From the NCBI GenBank assembly GCA_043778315.1, contig JAYWGJ010000203.1, positions 1 to 28,675 of the forward strand: DNA of 28,675 nucleotides, in the 5' to 3' direction. The translations under genes were made by a program, and so were the position numbers. The notes beneath the pieces were generated by a model. That model did no database searches. It was given only the letters and a program-made list of their open reading frames with translations, and was not told where the DNA came from. Origin of the DNA: JBEEMU01 sp043778315 (GTDB lineage Bacteria; Bacteroidota; Bacteroidia; Chitinophagales; Saprospiraceae). Positions within the stretch are counted from its first letter, which is position 1; each line of letters opens with the position of its first letter. Shown one piece after another: positions 8,288 to 15,901 of this stretch.

Positions 8288-9004
8288 TTATTGATGTAAT
8301 TTTAGTGCAATAGAAAAAGGTGTTTCGGCATTATTTTGCCAATCAAAATATTGCAAATTTGCTTGTCGAAAGTCCGTTATTTCAATAAAGGTATAACTCA
8401 GCGTTTTCACTATTTCCTGCCTATTCATCAAAAAACCGTCTTGTTTGTCTTTGTTTTCACCAAAAAAATCAAGTACGGTTTGCGGCGCAATGCAGGGTTT
8501 ATCGGCAATCCAAGTATCAAATAATTGCTTGCGCGTTGCTTGCGCCGCAGGTGTATAGAGCGTAGCCGACGACCAAATATGCGGCTGTTGTGGGTCTAAC
8601 GAAATACTGTGTTTCGTGCTGCCGTCCCACACCAATTGCAGCAGCGTCTTGCCGTTCCACGTCACAACCGTAAACGGCTCTACGCCCTCCAAATGCAACC
8701 GCGCCCAAACCTCGTTCGGGGCTTCGGCGCGCAGCATTTCGGTAACAATCAAACCTCTACTTTTGGCATAAACGGCTTGTCTTTGGTGCTTTACGAAGCC
8801 ACCGTTGAGCAAAACCACTACGTTGCCGTAGTCGTTTACGCCGAGCCATGTTCCGCTACCGCTCGGGTCGATAGGCGCGATAAACCGCGTACCGTTCTCC
8901 TCGATTAAAGTAGGCAATTTGGCAACGGTGCGTTGTGGATTTTCGTCGCGTAGCGAAGCAAAAAAACAATTATTTTTTTTGGGTATAAATAATAAAGTAC
9001 ACAT
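8288..9004 (-). CDS. NRDE (TANGO2-like) family protein
   Basis: A 238-residue protein starting MCTLLF, with Cys2 as in the family, where this Cys would become N-terminal after Met removal. FFASLRDENPQR matches the signature region that names the NRDE family, except that its Asn is Leu here. GSGTWLGVNDYGNVVVLLN is the highly conserved GTW-x-G...G-x-x-x-x-x-LN block. The family is found in bacteria and as TANGO2 in animals, where a link to haem or lipid handling has been proposed; the biochemical reaction is not settled. The gene is the middle member of the DinB-like / NRDE / ATP-grasp run, so all three probably share a transcript. Confidence 0.85.
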   Translation of the reverse strand: MCTLLFIPKKNNCFFASLRDENPQRTVAKLPTLIEENGTRFIAPIDPSGSGTWLGVNDYGNVVVLLNGGFVKHQRQAVYAKSRGLIVTEMLRAEAPNEVWARLHLEGVEPFTVVTWNGKTLLQLVWDGSTKHSISLDPQQPHIWSSATLYTPAAQATRKQLFDTWIADKPCIAPQTVLDFFGENKDKQDGFLMNRQEIVKTLSYTFIEITDFRQANLQYFDWQNNAETPFSIALKLHQ

Positions 9005-9017
9005 ATTTTAATTACAC

Positions 9018-9518
9018 TTACGCTTCTACCTTCATACTCGCTTTGTACTTAATAGTAGAGCGCGCCATACCAAACCCACCAGAAACCAAATTCAAGTTTT
9101 GGGCGATTAGCGATACTTTTATTAACGCCAAATGATGTATCGTATGCTCGGTATTATACACTATTTCACGGTAGTAATTGGTAGGAATATAGTTAGTCGC
9201 AACGCCATCTACGCATTGCAAAACCAGATTTAGTAGCTTATCGGGCTTCCGAATAACGCTATGCAACTGCTCAATTGCGGCTTGCGCAGCCTCGACATTA
9301 TGCTCCAAGACAAGGTCTCTGACCCTGTTTTCGTAGTCTATCGACCCTGTTTTATAGCCATTTAGGGCGCATTGTAGTAGCTCGATAATATGCCGAGTGT
9401 GTCCGCCGATGCTCGCATTACCTAAATACTCGATTTTTAGATTATACTGCTCTGCCGTGAGTTGATGTAATAAGTTTTGTAGGTTATTTAGCTCTTCTGA
9501 TAGATTATCAAAAATCAT
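9018..9518 (-). CDS. DinB-like four-helix-bundle protein
   Basis: A 166-residue, mostly helical protein. His residues sit at the positions expected for the DinB/YfiT metal site: one in IGGHTRHIIE near residue 40 and a cluster in NTEHTIHHLALIK near residues 123-135. The family binds divalent metal and includes thiol-dependent transferases (for example bacillithiol-dependent ones), but most members, including this one, have no known substrate. It is the first gene of the run leading to the NRDE and ATP-grasp genes. The ~145 bp upstream hold no clear -7 box. Confidence 0.8.
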   Translation of the reverse strand: MIFDNLSEELNNLQNLLHQLTAEQYNLKIEYLGNASIGGHTRHIIELLQCALNGYKTGSIDYENRVRDLVLEHNVEAAQAAIEQLHSVIRKPDKLLNLVLQCVDGVATNYIPTNYYREIVYNTEHTIHHLALIKVSLIAQNLNLVSGGFGMARSTIKYKASMKVEA

Positions 9519-9664
9519 ATTTTAATTTTAAAAATGTATAATTAGCTTATTTGCATTAGTAAATGCGTTCCTAAGCCCGTCCGAACACCGATTGCGCATT
9601 ATATGTACGGTTGTATTTAGCGTTAAGCCTTACGACTGACAATAATATTTTTGGGAATTATTTT

Positions 9665-10075
9665 TTACGCTTTTAAGAGATATTTTTCATACAAATCAAT
9701 TGCTTGATTTTTGTACAACACTTGTAAGCCAATGCAACAAAGGAATACGATGATAGCGTAGAGGAATAGTTGCCCACCGTCACCGCCAGACTCGATGCCG
9801 ATAGCTATAAAATGCGATAATATCGCGCCGACCATCACGCCCATACCCAAAAACGCGCCTAAAAATACGGTGCGCGGCATCAAAAGCAAGGCTGCGGTGA
9901 GCAGCTCAACTATGCCAGTACCGATGCGCATATACGCCTCGAGGTCTGCACCTACCAATTTAGTGAAAAGCTCGACGCTTTCCGCGCTGCCCGTAAACTT
10001 GAAATATAGCGTTTGTAATAATATAAAAGCGGCTACGATGCGCAATATCCACGCAAAAATGGTTTTGAAATCCAT
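9665..10075 (-). CDS. DoxX family membrane protein
   Basis: A 136-residue protein with four predicted membrane helices: IFAWILRIVAAFILLQTLYF, then MRIGTGIVELLTAALLLMP, VFLGAFLGMGVMVGAILSHFIAIG, and LFLYAIIVFLCCIGLQVLY. The first helix carries the RIxxAxxxLxxxxxKF pattern of DoxX-type proteins, and the second the G-x-x-E-L region. Relatives are found with thiosulfate:quinone oxidoreductase or are of unknown role. It follows the YHS-domain gene by about 37 nt on the same strand and is probably co-transcribed with it, downstream of the AraC-type regulator. Confidence 0.85.
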   Translation of the reverse strand: MDFKTIFAWILRIVAAFILLQTLYFKFTGSAESVELFTKLVGADLEAYMRIGTGIVELLTAALLLMPRTVFLGAFLGMGVMVGAILSHFIAIGIESGGDGGQLFLYAIIVFLCCIGLQVLYKNQAIDLYEKYLLKA

Positions 10076-10112
10076 GATTTTTATTTTTTAAAGTGAAAGA
10101 AAATTAGTCTGA

Positions 10113-10574
10113 TTACCTGAATACTGCCGTCCAATTTTTATCTGCGTTTGGCAATAAAGTACCTTCCATTTCGTTCCATTTTGGGAGCGTATTATTCGTC
10201 CAGCTATGATAAAAAAGGTATAATTTTCCGTTTTTCACTTTAAAAGTTTTGGGGTCTATCTCCACTTTTTCGTTCGTCGCGCCCATTGCGTAGGCGCACC
10301 AGCCGCCGTATTGCGGTTCGTATTTTTTGTATTCCTTCACAAATAAAGCCTTATTTGCCGCCGAAGAAAGGTAATAAGTCACGCCGTCGGCGTTCGCCGC
10401 AAATTGCTTGCTGCCTTGTACCGCTTTGTTTTGCGTGAAATACGCCACGGGGTCGTAGCCCTGCAACGCCAAACCGCTCTCTATATTATAGTGTTTGGTG
10501 CGCGTCGCTTTTTGCGCCGTTGCGCTGCTGATGCCGAGTATTGCTAATAAAGCAATCAAAATTACATTTTTCAT
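10113..10574 (-). CDS. Secreted YHS domain-containing protein
   Basis: A 153-residue protein with a Sec signal (MKNVILIALLAILGISSATAQ). The YHS domain spans about residues 35-100: LALQGYDPVAYF carries the Gly-Tyr-Asp-Pro motif, and YGGWCAYAMG holds the conserved Cys (residue 93). YHS domains are small, probably metal-binding, modules; secreted forms of this length are common in Bacteroidota. The tail, LYLFYHSWTNNTLPKW, is typical of the same family. It is first in a pair with DoxX and has one of the best promoters in the window just upstream (10613-10644). Its divergence from, or control by, the neighbouring AraC-type regulator is likely but not shown. Confidence 0.88.
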   Translation of the reverse strand: MKNVILIALLAILGISSATAQKATRTKHYNIESGLALQGYDPVAYFTQNKAVQGSKQFAANADGVTYYLSSAANKALFVKEYKKYEPQYGGWCAYAMGATNEKVEIDPKTFKVKNGKLYLFYHSWTNNTLPKWNEMEGTLLPNADKNWTAVFR

Positions 10575-10612
10575 CTTTTTTTGGTTTAAAATTCCTGCTA
10601 TTGATTATACTG

Positions 10613-10644
10613 CAAAGGTACGCCGCTTGTATAGTGCGAAACAA
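10613..10644 (-). promoter_or_regulatory. Bacteroidota promoter (-33 TTG, -7 TACCTTTG) for the YHS-DoxX pair
   Basis: On the minus strand TTG (10644-10642) is followed after 21 nt by TACCTTTG (10620-10613), matching the phylum consensus TTTG-N19-21-TAnnTTTG. The -7 box is 38 nt from the ATG at 10574. Confidence 0.65.
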
Positions 10645-10677
10645 TAGCCATTTTTCCCTAAAAAATGTAAATTTGTC

Positions 10678-11523
10678 CTATTCCGCTTTTTTGTATTGTT
10701 TTTTGAGTTCGCTCGGGTTTTGCGCGGTTTGGTGCTTAAAGAATTTGCTAAAATTCGCCGCGTCCTCAAACCCTAAATCATACGCCACTTCTTTCACTGA
10801 TTTATCGGTGTAGTGCAGCAGCCGCTTCGCCTCTTTCGTCACCCGTTCGTGTATGATTTGTAGGGGTGTTTTTTTGCTGTATAACGAAAAAATATTAGCA
10901 ATCGTTTTGGGCGACCGATGCAATTGCTGTGCATAAAACTGCACTTGTTTTTCTTGTTTATAATGACTGTCCACCAAAAAATTGTATTGTCGCAGCAGGT
11001 TAAATTTTTCTTCTTCTATCTCCTGACCGATAAATTGCTTTTTGGCGAGTCGCGTGACTTGTATGATTAATTTCACTAGTAAAATACGCAACATCTCTTG
11101 TTTTATGGTTTCTTCGGTGCTAAATTCTTCTATGAAAAAATCACTTAATTGCTGCATTTTTGCCGTAGAAACTTCGTCTAAATCGATAAAAAGTGCCGCC
11201 GACAAGCCATAAAATAAGTAGCCGACGCAGCCTACCTCCGCATCGTGATTCGCGACGCAGTAAAAATCGGTGTTGAATTGCCAACAAATAAAATCGTTGG
11301 CGCGCTCAAACCGATACGACTGGTCGATTGCCAACGGCAGCACCGAATTTGCGGCGAAAGTATATGGTTCGTCATCAATCCATATACTTTGTGCTGCGCC
11401 GCAGTTCCATACTATCGAGTAATAATTGTGGGCTGCTGTGCGCTTAAAGTAGTTTTTGTCGATGCTTACCGCACCCGTTATCATATTAATAGTCGCGCTC
11501 GCCGCGCTGTAATTATGCACCAT
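10678..11523 (-). CDS. AraC-family transcriptional regulator
   Basis: A 281-residue protein. The C-terminal ~90 residues are a double helix-turn-helix of the AraC/XylS type. The first HTH includes YAQQLHRSPKTIANIF. The second is KSVKEVAYDLGFEDAANFSKFFKHQTAQNPSELKKQY, with the near-invariant pattern A-x-x-x-G-F-x-x-x-x-x-F-x-x-x-F-K-x-x-x-x-x-x-P. The N-terminal half has a cupin-like look (SIWIDDEPYTFAANSVLPLAI, YRFERANDFICWQFN), suitable for binding a small effector. It lies about 100 bp upstream of the YHS gene on the same strand and probably regulates the YHS-DoxX pair. Confidence 0.92.
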   Translation of the reverse strand: MVHNYSAASATINMITGAVSIDKNYFKRTAAHNYYSIVWNCGAAQSIWIDDEPYTFAANSVLPLAIDQSYRFERANDFICWQFNTDFYCVANHDAEVGCVGYLFYGLSAALFIDLDEVSTAKMQQLSDFFIEEFSTEETIKQEMLRILLVKLIIQVTRLAKKQFIGQEIEEEKFNLLRQYNFLVDSHYKQEKQVQFYAQQLHRSPKTIANIFSLYSKKTPLQIIHERVTKEAKRLLHYTDKSVKEVAYDLGFEDAANFSKFFKHQTAQNPSELKKQYKKAE

Positions 11524-11564
11524 AATTATTACCTATTTTTTATTTTTATTATATACAACAAGAA

Positions 11565-11593
11565 AAGCCTCGCGTAAAAAAATACGGAGGCTT
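11565..11593 (-). terminator. Probable terminator after rpmF
   Basis: AAGCCTC (11565-11571) pairs with GAGGCTT (11587-11593) around an A-rich loop. On the minus strand the stem is followed by TTTTCTTG, a weak T-tract. It lies about 60 bp past the rpmF stop and just ahead of the AraC-type gene. Confidence 0.5.
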
Positions 11594-11654
11594 ACTATGT
11601 TTTTTGGTACAATATTATACAATTTTTATCACACCAAAAAAAGCAATAAAAAAA

Positions 11655-11852
11655 TTAATCTTCTATTACTTCTACTGATTTTGGTGCTATCGCTACTACG
11701 CCGCGATAGTGACCGCAGCTACCGCATACGCGGTGCGACAATTTCGGTGCGTCGCAGTTCGGACATTTGTTCACATTCGGTGCGACCGAAATGTAGTGAG
11801 TGCGGCGTTTGCCTTTACGTTGTTTCGATATCCTCGACTTCGGATGTGCCAT
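11655..11852 (-). CDS. rpmF: 50S ribosomal protein L32
   Basis: A 65-residue basic protein opening MAHPKSRISKQRKGKRRTHY, the standard start of bacterial L32. It carries a complete four-Cys zinc ribbon (Cys30, Cys33, Cys43, Cys46: CPNC...CGSC), so this is the zinc-containing form. It is a structural protein of the large ribosomal subunit. The gene lies about 80 bp downstream of the DUF177 gene on the same strand, the order conserved in most bacteria, and they probably share the promoter upstream of DUF177. Confidence 0.97.
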   Translation of the reverse strand: MAHPKSRISKQRKGKRRTHYISVAPNVNKCPNCDAPKLSHRVCGSCGHYRGVVAIAPKSVEVIED

Positions 11853-11933
11853 TACTTATTAATTTAAAATTTTATGAAATATGATTTTTATGAATTGAAA
11901 CGCTATAATATATACATACTATATATAGTGTCC

Positions 11934-12482
11934 TTAATTTTTTGTGAAATCAAAACCCTCCAAACCCTTTTTGAACGGATTATCTGTATTTTTAGTTGGT
12001 TCGTCTTCGTCTTTTTCGTCGCTTTGCGGCGCGAAGTCGAGCGCGCCCGTTATTTTCGCTAGTATTTCGGGGTTGCAGCCGTTGTTTGCGTGTACGTTGC
12101 GCAAAGGCAACTCCAAAACGATACTTTCGTATAAAAAATGTGCTACATTGAGGCTTGTTTTGCCAAAACTGATATACACAATTTCGTCATCTTCGCTCTC
12201 CGTTTCCGCCATTTTGACGATGTACCGCGAGCTGCCTTTTATTTTCTGCGTAATCGGCTCGCAACATCGGTCGCAACTCGTCGCTATTTTTCCTTCAAAC
12301 CGAAACGACAACACCATCATCGTCGGCTGCTTATCGAAATCCAAATGCGCTGTCACCGTTCCGCTACTTATCAAACTATCCGTTATCGCACCAAAAAAAC
12401 CTTTATCTGCTTGAAAATCAAACTGATGCAAGCCTTCTTTTAGCCCCGTGAACGGAATGATATAAGGTAAATGTGGGTTCAA
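11934..12482 (-). CDS. DUF177 (YceD-like) protein
   Basis: A 182-residue acidic protein. The DUF177 signature is seen as GTVTAHLDFDKQPTMMVLSFRFEGKIATSCDRCCEPI, with the CxxC pair (Cys70, Cys73). The family's second block appears as SLNVAHFLYESIVLELPLRNVH. The C-terminus is an acidic linker followed by DNPFKKGLEGFDFTKN. DUF177/YceD proteins are encoded next to rpmF almost everywhere and have been linked to 23S rRNA accumulation or processing; the precise activity is unsettled. The pairing with rpmF here is the classical one. Confidence 0.9.
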   Translation of the reverse strand: MNPHLPYIIPFTGLKEGLHQFDFQADKGFFGAITDSLISSGTVTAHLDFDKQPTMMVLSFRFEGKIATSCDRCCEPITQKIKGSSRYIVKMAETESEDDEIVYISFGKTSLNVAHFLYESIVLELPLRNVHANNGCNPEILAKITGALDFAPQSDEKDEDEPTKNTDNPFKKGLEGFDFTKN

Positions 12483-12519
12483 AATCCTTGTTTTTCTTTA
12501 TTTCGCTTTCGTTTTACTA

Positions 12520-12538
12520 CAAAAGTAGCTCAAAGGTA
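12520..12538 (-). promoter_or_regulatory. Two overlapping-type -7 boxes upstream of DUF177-rpmF
   Basis: On the minus strand TACTTTTG (12527-12520) and TACCTTTG (12538-12531) both match TAnnTTTG, 38 and 49 nt before the ATG at 12482. Either or both could drive the DUF177-rpmF transcript. Confidence 0.5.
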
Positions 12539-12634
12539 AGCATTATTTATTAATAAACAAAAGGTTTTTTTATTTTTAAATGGAATACCTAACTTAACGC
12601 ATTTGATACAATACTTTTAATCAAAAAATATCCT

Positions 12635-12642
12635 TATCTTTG
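12635..12642 (+). promoter_or_regulatory. -7 promoter box of the methyltransferase operon
   Basis: TATCTTTG matches the Bacteroidota -7 consensus TAnnTTTG and ends 29 nt before the ATG at 12672. A TTTG at 12602-12605 is too far for a canonical -33 element (29 nt spacing). Confidence 0.55.
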
Positions 12643-12671
12643 TGTTTTAAACTACGACTAAAAAATCTGTA

Positions 12672-13757
12672 ATGGCAGTAATTGATAATTTTAATGTAAT
12701 TGACATGTTTTGTGGCGTTGGCGGTTTGACGCACGGCTTCGTCAAAACGGGCTTTAATGTTGTAGCAGGCTATGACATTGATAAGACGTGTCAGTATGCG
12801 TTTGAGGCAAATAATAATGGTGCGAAATATATTGCAAAAGATATAAAAGAGGTTTCAAAAGAAGAATTAAATACTTTTTTTGATGCTAAAAGAAAAATTT
12901 TGGTAGGCTGTGCGCCGTGCCAACCTTTTTCACTTTATACCAATAAAAAGAAAGAAAGCAAAAAAGATGATGAAAAAAATCCTGATGGTAAGTGGGCTTT
13001 ATTATACTCTTTTGCTCGCTTGATAGAAGAAACTCAGCCCGATATTGTTTCTATGGAAAACGTACCGCAATTAGCAAAATTTAATAATGGGGAGGTTTTG
13101 AGAAATTTTATCGATACCTTAGAAGATTTGAATTATAAAGTTACTTATAGTATTGTAGATGCGAAAGATTATGGCGTACCGCAGCGTCGAAAACGGCTTA
13201 TTCTTTTAGCCTCAAAATTAGGTGAAATTAAATTATTGCCACCTACACATAATAAAACGAATTACGTTACGGTAAAAAAAGCAATCGGGCATCTTGCTAA
13301 GATAGAAGACGGTATCGCAAATACTAATGACCACTTACATTGTGCGCGTAAGTTGGGTGACTTAAATAAAAAGCGCATTCAAGCCACTCGTGAAGGCGGT
13401 TTTTGGCGCGATTGGCCAGAAGAGCTAAAATTAGCTTGTCACAAAAAAGAAGGAGGTAGCTCTTTTCGTAGCGTTTATGGTAGAATGTCTTGGGACGATG
13501 TAGCACCAACAATGACCACCTATTGTGTTGGTCTTGGAAATGGAAGATTTGGACACCCTGAGCAAGACCGTGCAATATCTATGCGCGAGGCGGCTATTTT
13601 TCAGTCTTTTCCAGAAAATTATATCTTTTTAGACCCTAAAAAACCAGCATCAAGCGCAAATATTGCAAGGCAAATAGGTAATGCAGTACCCGTAGAATTA
13701 GGTGCAACTATTGCCAAAAGTATAAAAAAACATTTAGAAACTTATGCCTCAGAATAA
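12672..13757 (+). CDS. DNA (cytosine-5) methyltransferase
   Basis: A 361-residue C5 methyltransferase with all core motifs in order. Motif I is VIDMFCGVGGLTHGF (SAM binding, residues 9-23). Motif IV is GCAPCQPFS, with the catalytic Cys83. Motif VI is ENV (129-131), motif VIII QRRKR (171-175), and motif X QIGNAVP (334-340). The target-recognition segment lies between motifs VIII and IX (about 180-290); specificity cannot be read from it. The enzyme would methylate C5 of cytosine in a short DNA site. No cognate restriction nuclease or Vsr gene is adjacent. The stop overlaps the next gene's start by 14 nt, tying it to the GHKL ATPase/kinase. It is the first gene of the four-gene operon. Confidence 0.95.
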   Translation: MAVIDNFNVIDMFCGVGGLTHGFVKTGFNVVAGYDIDKTCQYAFEANNNGAKYIAKDIKEVSKEELNTFFDAKRKILVGCAPCQPFSLYTNKKKESKKDDEKNPDGKWALLYSFARLIEETQPDIVSMENVPQLAKFNNGEVLRNFIDTLEDLNYKVTYSIVDAKDYGVPQRRKRLILLASKLGEIKLLPPTHNKTNYVTVKKAIGHLAKIEDGIANTNDHLHCARKLGDLNKKRIQATREGGFWRDWPEELKLACHKKEGGSSFRSVYGRMSWDDVAPTMTTYCVGLGNGRFGHPEQDRAISMREAAIFQSFPENYIFLDPKKPASSANIARQIGNAVPVELGATIAKSIKKHLETYASE

Positions 13758-15897
13758 AAATACGCTGAAATGGCGTTTTGATGTCAATACGTTTAGTTTG
13801 CTCGGTCGTGACCTTATAACCGACCGTATCACCGCGTTGTTTGAATTAGTCAAAAATTCGTATGATGCGAATGCGGAAAGCGTAACGATTGAATTTGTAA
13901 ATGTAGGTACAAAAAATGGGGATAGTAAAATCATTATTCGCGATAATGGTATTGGTATGACGCTTTCAGATATTGAAAATAAATGGATGGTTATCGGTAC
14001 AAATAGCAAACGCAAGGAACTGTATTCGCCCGAACCGTTCAAACGCCGCTATATTGGCGAAAAAGGAATTGGGCGTTTTGCCGTAGATAAATTAGGACAG
14101 TGCGTAAATATTAGAACAAAACAAGCGGCAGACGAACAGGAATTGGTGGTTACTATCAATTGGCAAACCTATCAAGATTTGGCAGAAGAGCAACGCACCT
14201 TAGATTTATTTACGGATAGTAACCGTCCCGACGCGCCTAAACTTTTTACCGACATTGAAAATCAATATGAATATGTTGCGCCTACATTTGAACATGGAAC
14301 GGTTTTGGAGATATTGCTGCCGCGTGAAATTTGGACAGCAGAAGATATAAATAGAGCAGACAAGGAGCTATCTCGTTTGGTTTCACCGTTTCAAGTAGTT
14401 AAATATCCGTTTGATATTTATATTTATGCACCTGAATATTCAACCTATAATGCACCTATTAGAGTAGAAACAAGAGAAAAAGAGTTTAAATCGCATCATT
14501 TTAAATTAGGTTTTGATGCAGAAATAGGTGAGCAAGAGTATTTATTTTTTGATAAAAAAGACCAAAACCTAATCGTACAAAAAGGGAAAAAACCAAGTTT
14601 CGGTTTTGTAGAATTTCACCTATATTATTTTGATAAAGATGCCAAGGATCGTTTTAATTCCCATTATAAAAACACGAGTGTAAGTATAGATGGTGTCAAA
14701 ATATATAGAGATGGCATTTTGACTACGCCTTTTGCTGAATACGAATCGGAAGATGAAAAACGCCGAGATGTTTTAGGCATCAATAAGCGTCGATGGCGAG
14801 CAACTTTTGACCGCTTAGGCACTCGCGATGTTATTGGTTTTATAGAAATAACAAAAGAGGGGAATCCTCAAATAATAGACTCAACTAATAGACAAGATTT
14901 TTTAAACACGGCTGAATATCGTGACTTAAAAGATTTTATTTACGAGCAGTTAGATAATTTTATGCTAACGTATAAAGTAGAGCGTAGCGAGCGTAAGCAA
15001 AGAAGTTTAGATACATTTGAAGAAAGTAAAACAACATTGGTCGTTATTCAGAAAGAAATGATTAAATTGCAAAAAACAACTGATACTAAAAAACAAGCTG
15101 CAGCAGTATCTACCATTATGGGTGAAGTTGCAAAACTTCAAACAGGTTTTGAAGCAATGACAACTGTTTATAAAGAAACAGAAAAAGAAGGTGAACGCAA
15201 AGAAAAAATGTATTTTAGTTTAATGTCTTTATCGCTTTTTGCTGCACATGTAAGCCACGCAGCACGCACTAGTATAGCCACAATAAAAGATGATGCTTAC
15301 TATTTAAAAAAACTTGATTTTTCACTTGAAAACCAAGATGATTTTAAAATATCTGCAAACAGAATTTATAGGGAAATAGATAGATTACTAAAAGTTGTGG
15401 ATTTCATGCTAAAATATGCTCAAACAGACCTTCCTTCCGAAGATTTTAAAGTTAAGGAGATAATAGAAAATACATTTGATGCCCACGAAACAATATTTTT
15501 AGAAAAAGCTATACAAATAGATATTTCAGAATTAGATGAAAATCTAATTCTATTTGGAAATAAAGTATTTTTTCAAGATATTATCACTAACTTAGTTAGT
15601 AATTCAATTAAGGCAACGGAGGGCGAATTTAATAAGTTCATAAAATGTACTGCAAAAGCATCAAAAAACGAGTTGATAATTCTTTTTTATGATAACGGTA
15701 TTGGTATTCCAAAAGATAAACGTGAGTGGGTTTTTGGATTGTATAATACAACAACACAACAACAAGGTGGCGCAGGGATTGGACTATATTTTATTAGGTC
15801 TAATATAGAAGCCTATTCTGGTACAGTAGAAGTAATTGATAACGAAGAGAATCTAAACGGAACAACCATCAAGCTCACTATTCCTTTTAATAAATAA
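13744..15897 (+). CDS. Dual-GHKL protein: N-terminal MORC/Hsp90-like ATPase fused to a C-terminal histidine kinase module
   Basis: A 717-residue protein with no signal peptide or membrane helix. The first GHKL ATPase has its N box in ALFELVKNSYDAN (Glu34, Asn38, Asp41), its G1 box in IIRDNGIGM (Asp67), and its G2 loop in IGEKGIGRFAVDKLG (105-118), the form seen in MORC/MutL/Hsp90-like ATPases. Residues ~150-420 are an unassigned middle. A helical, coiled-coil-like linker (about 425-490) leads to an H-box-like AAHVSHAARTSI with His505. A second ATPase module follows: NLVSNSIKAT (Asn616), YDNGIGIP (Asp650) and GGAGIGLYF (about 675-683). It therefore looks like a cytosolic histidine kinase whose sensor is another ATPase. 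It is coupled to the methyltransferase upstream (14-nt overlap) and to the receiver gene 4 nt downstream. MORC-type ATPases with DNA methylases are a known restriction-related association; the fusion to a kinase module is the unusual part. Confidence 0.88.
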   Translation: MPQNKNTLKWRFDVNTFSLLGRDLITDRITALFELVKNSYDANAESVTIEFVNVGTKNGDSKIIIRDNGIGMTLSDIENKWMVIGTNSKRKELYSPEPFKRRYIGEKGIGRFAVDKLGQCVNIRTKQAADEQELVVTINWQTYQDLAEEQRTLDLFTDSNRPDAPKLFTDIENQYEYVAPTFEHGTVLEILLPREIWTAEDINRADKELSRLVSPFQVVKYPFDIYIYAPEYSTYNAPIRVETREKEFKSHHFKLGFDAEIGEQEYLFFDKKDQNLIVQKGKKPSFGFVEFHLYYFDKDAKDRFNSHYKNTSVSIDGVKIYRDGILTTPFAEYESEDEKRRDVLGINKRRWRATFDRLGTRDVIGFIEITKEGNPQIIDSTNRQDFLNTAEYRDLKDFIYEQLDNFMLTYKVERSERKQRSLDTFEESKTTLVVIQKEMIKLQKTTDTKKQAAAVSTIMGEVAKLQTGFEAMTTVYKETEKEGERKEKMYFSLMSLSLFAAHVSHAARTSIATIKDDAYYLKKLDFSLENQDDFKISANRIYREIDRLLKVVDFMLKYAQTDLPSEDFKVKEIIENTFDAHETIFLEKAIQIDISELDENLILFGNKVFFQDIITNLVSNSIKATEGEFNKFIKCTAKASKNELIILFYDNGIGIPKDKREWVFGLYNTTTQQQGGAGIGLYFIRSNIEAYSGTVEVIDNEENLNGTTIKLTIPFNK

Positions 15898-15901
15898 AAA
15901 T

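Noticed and set aside
9519..9664. tRNA or small RNA in the gap before the DinB-like gene
   Set aside because: No cloverleaf or strong hairpin with T-run found; only AT-rich sequence.
13744..15897. Detocs-type defence kinase
   Set aside because: The receiver and kinase arrangement is reminiscent, but the first module is a MORC-like ATPase, the operon includes a DNA methylase, and the likely effector is caspase-like, so the resemblance is only general.
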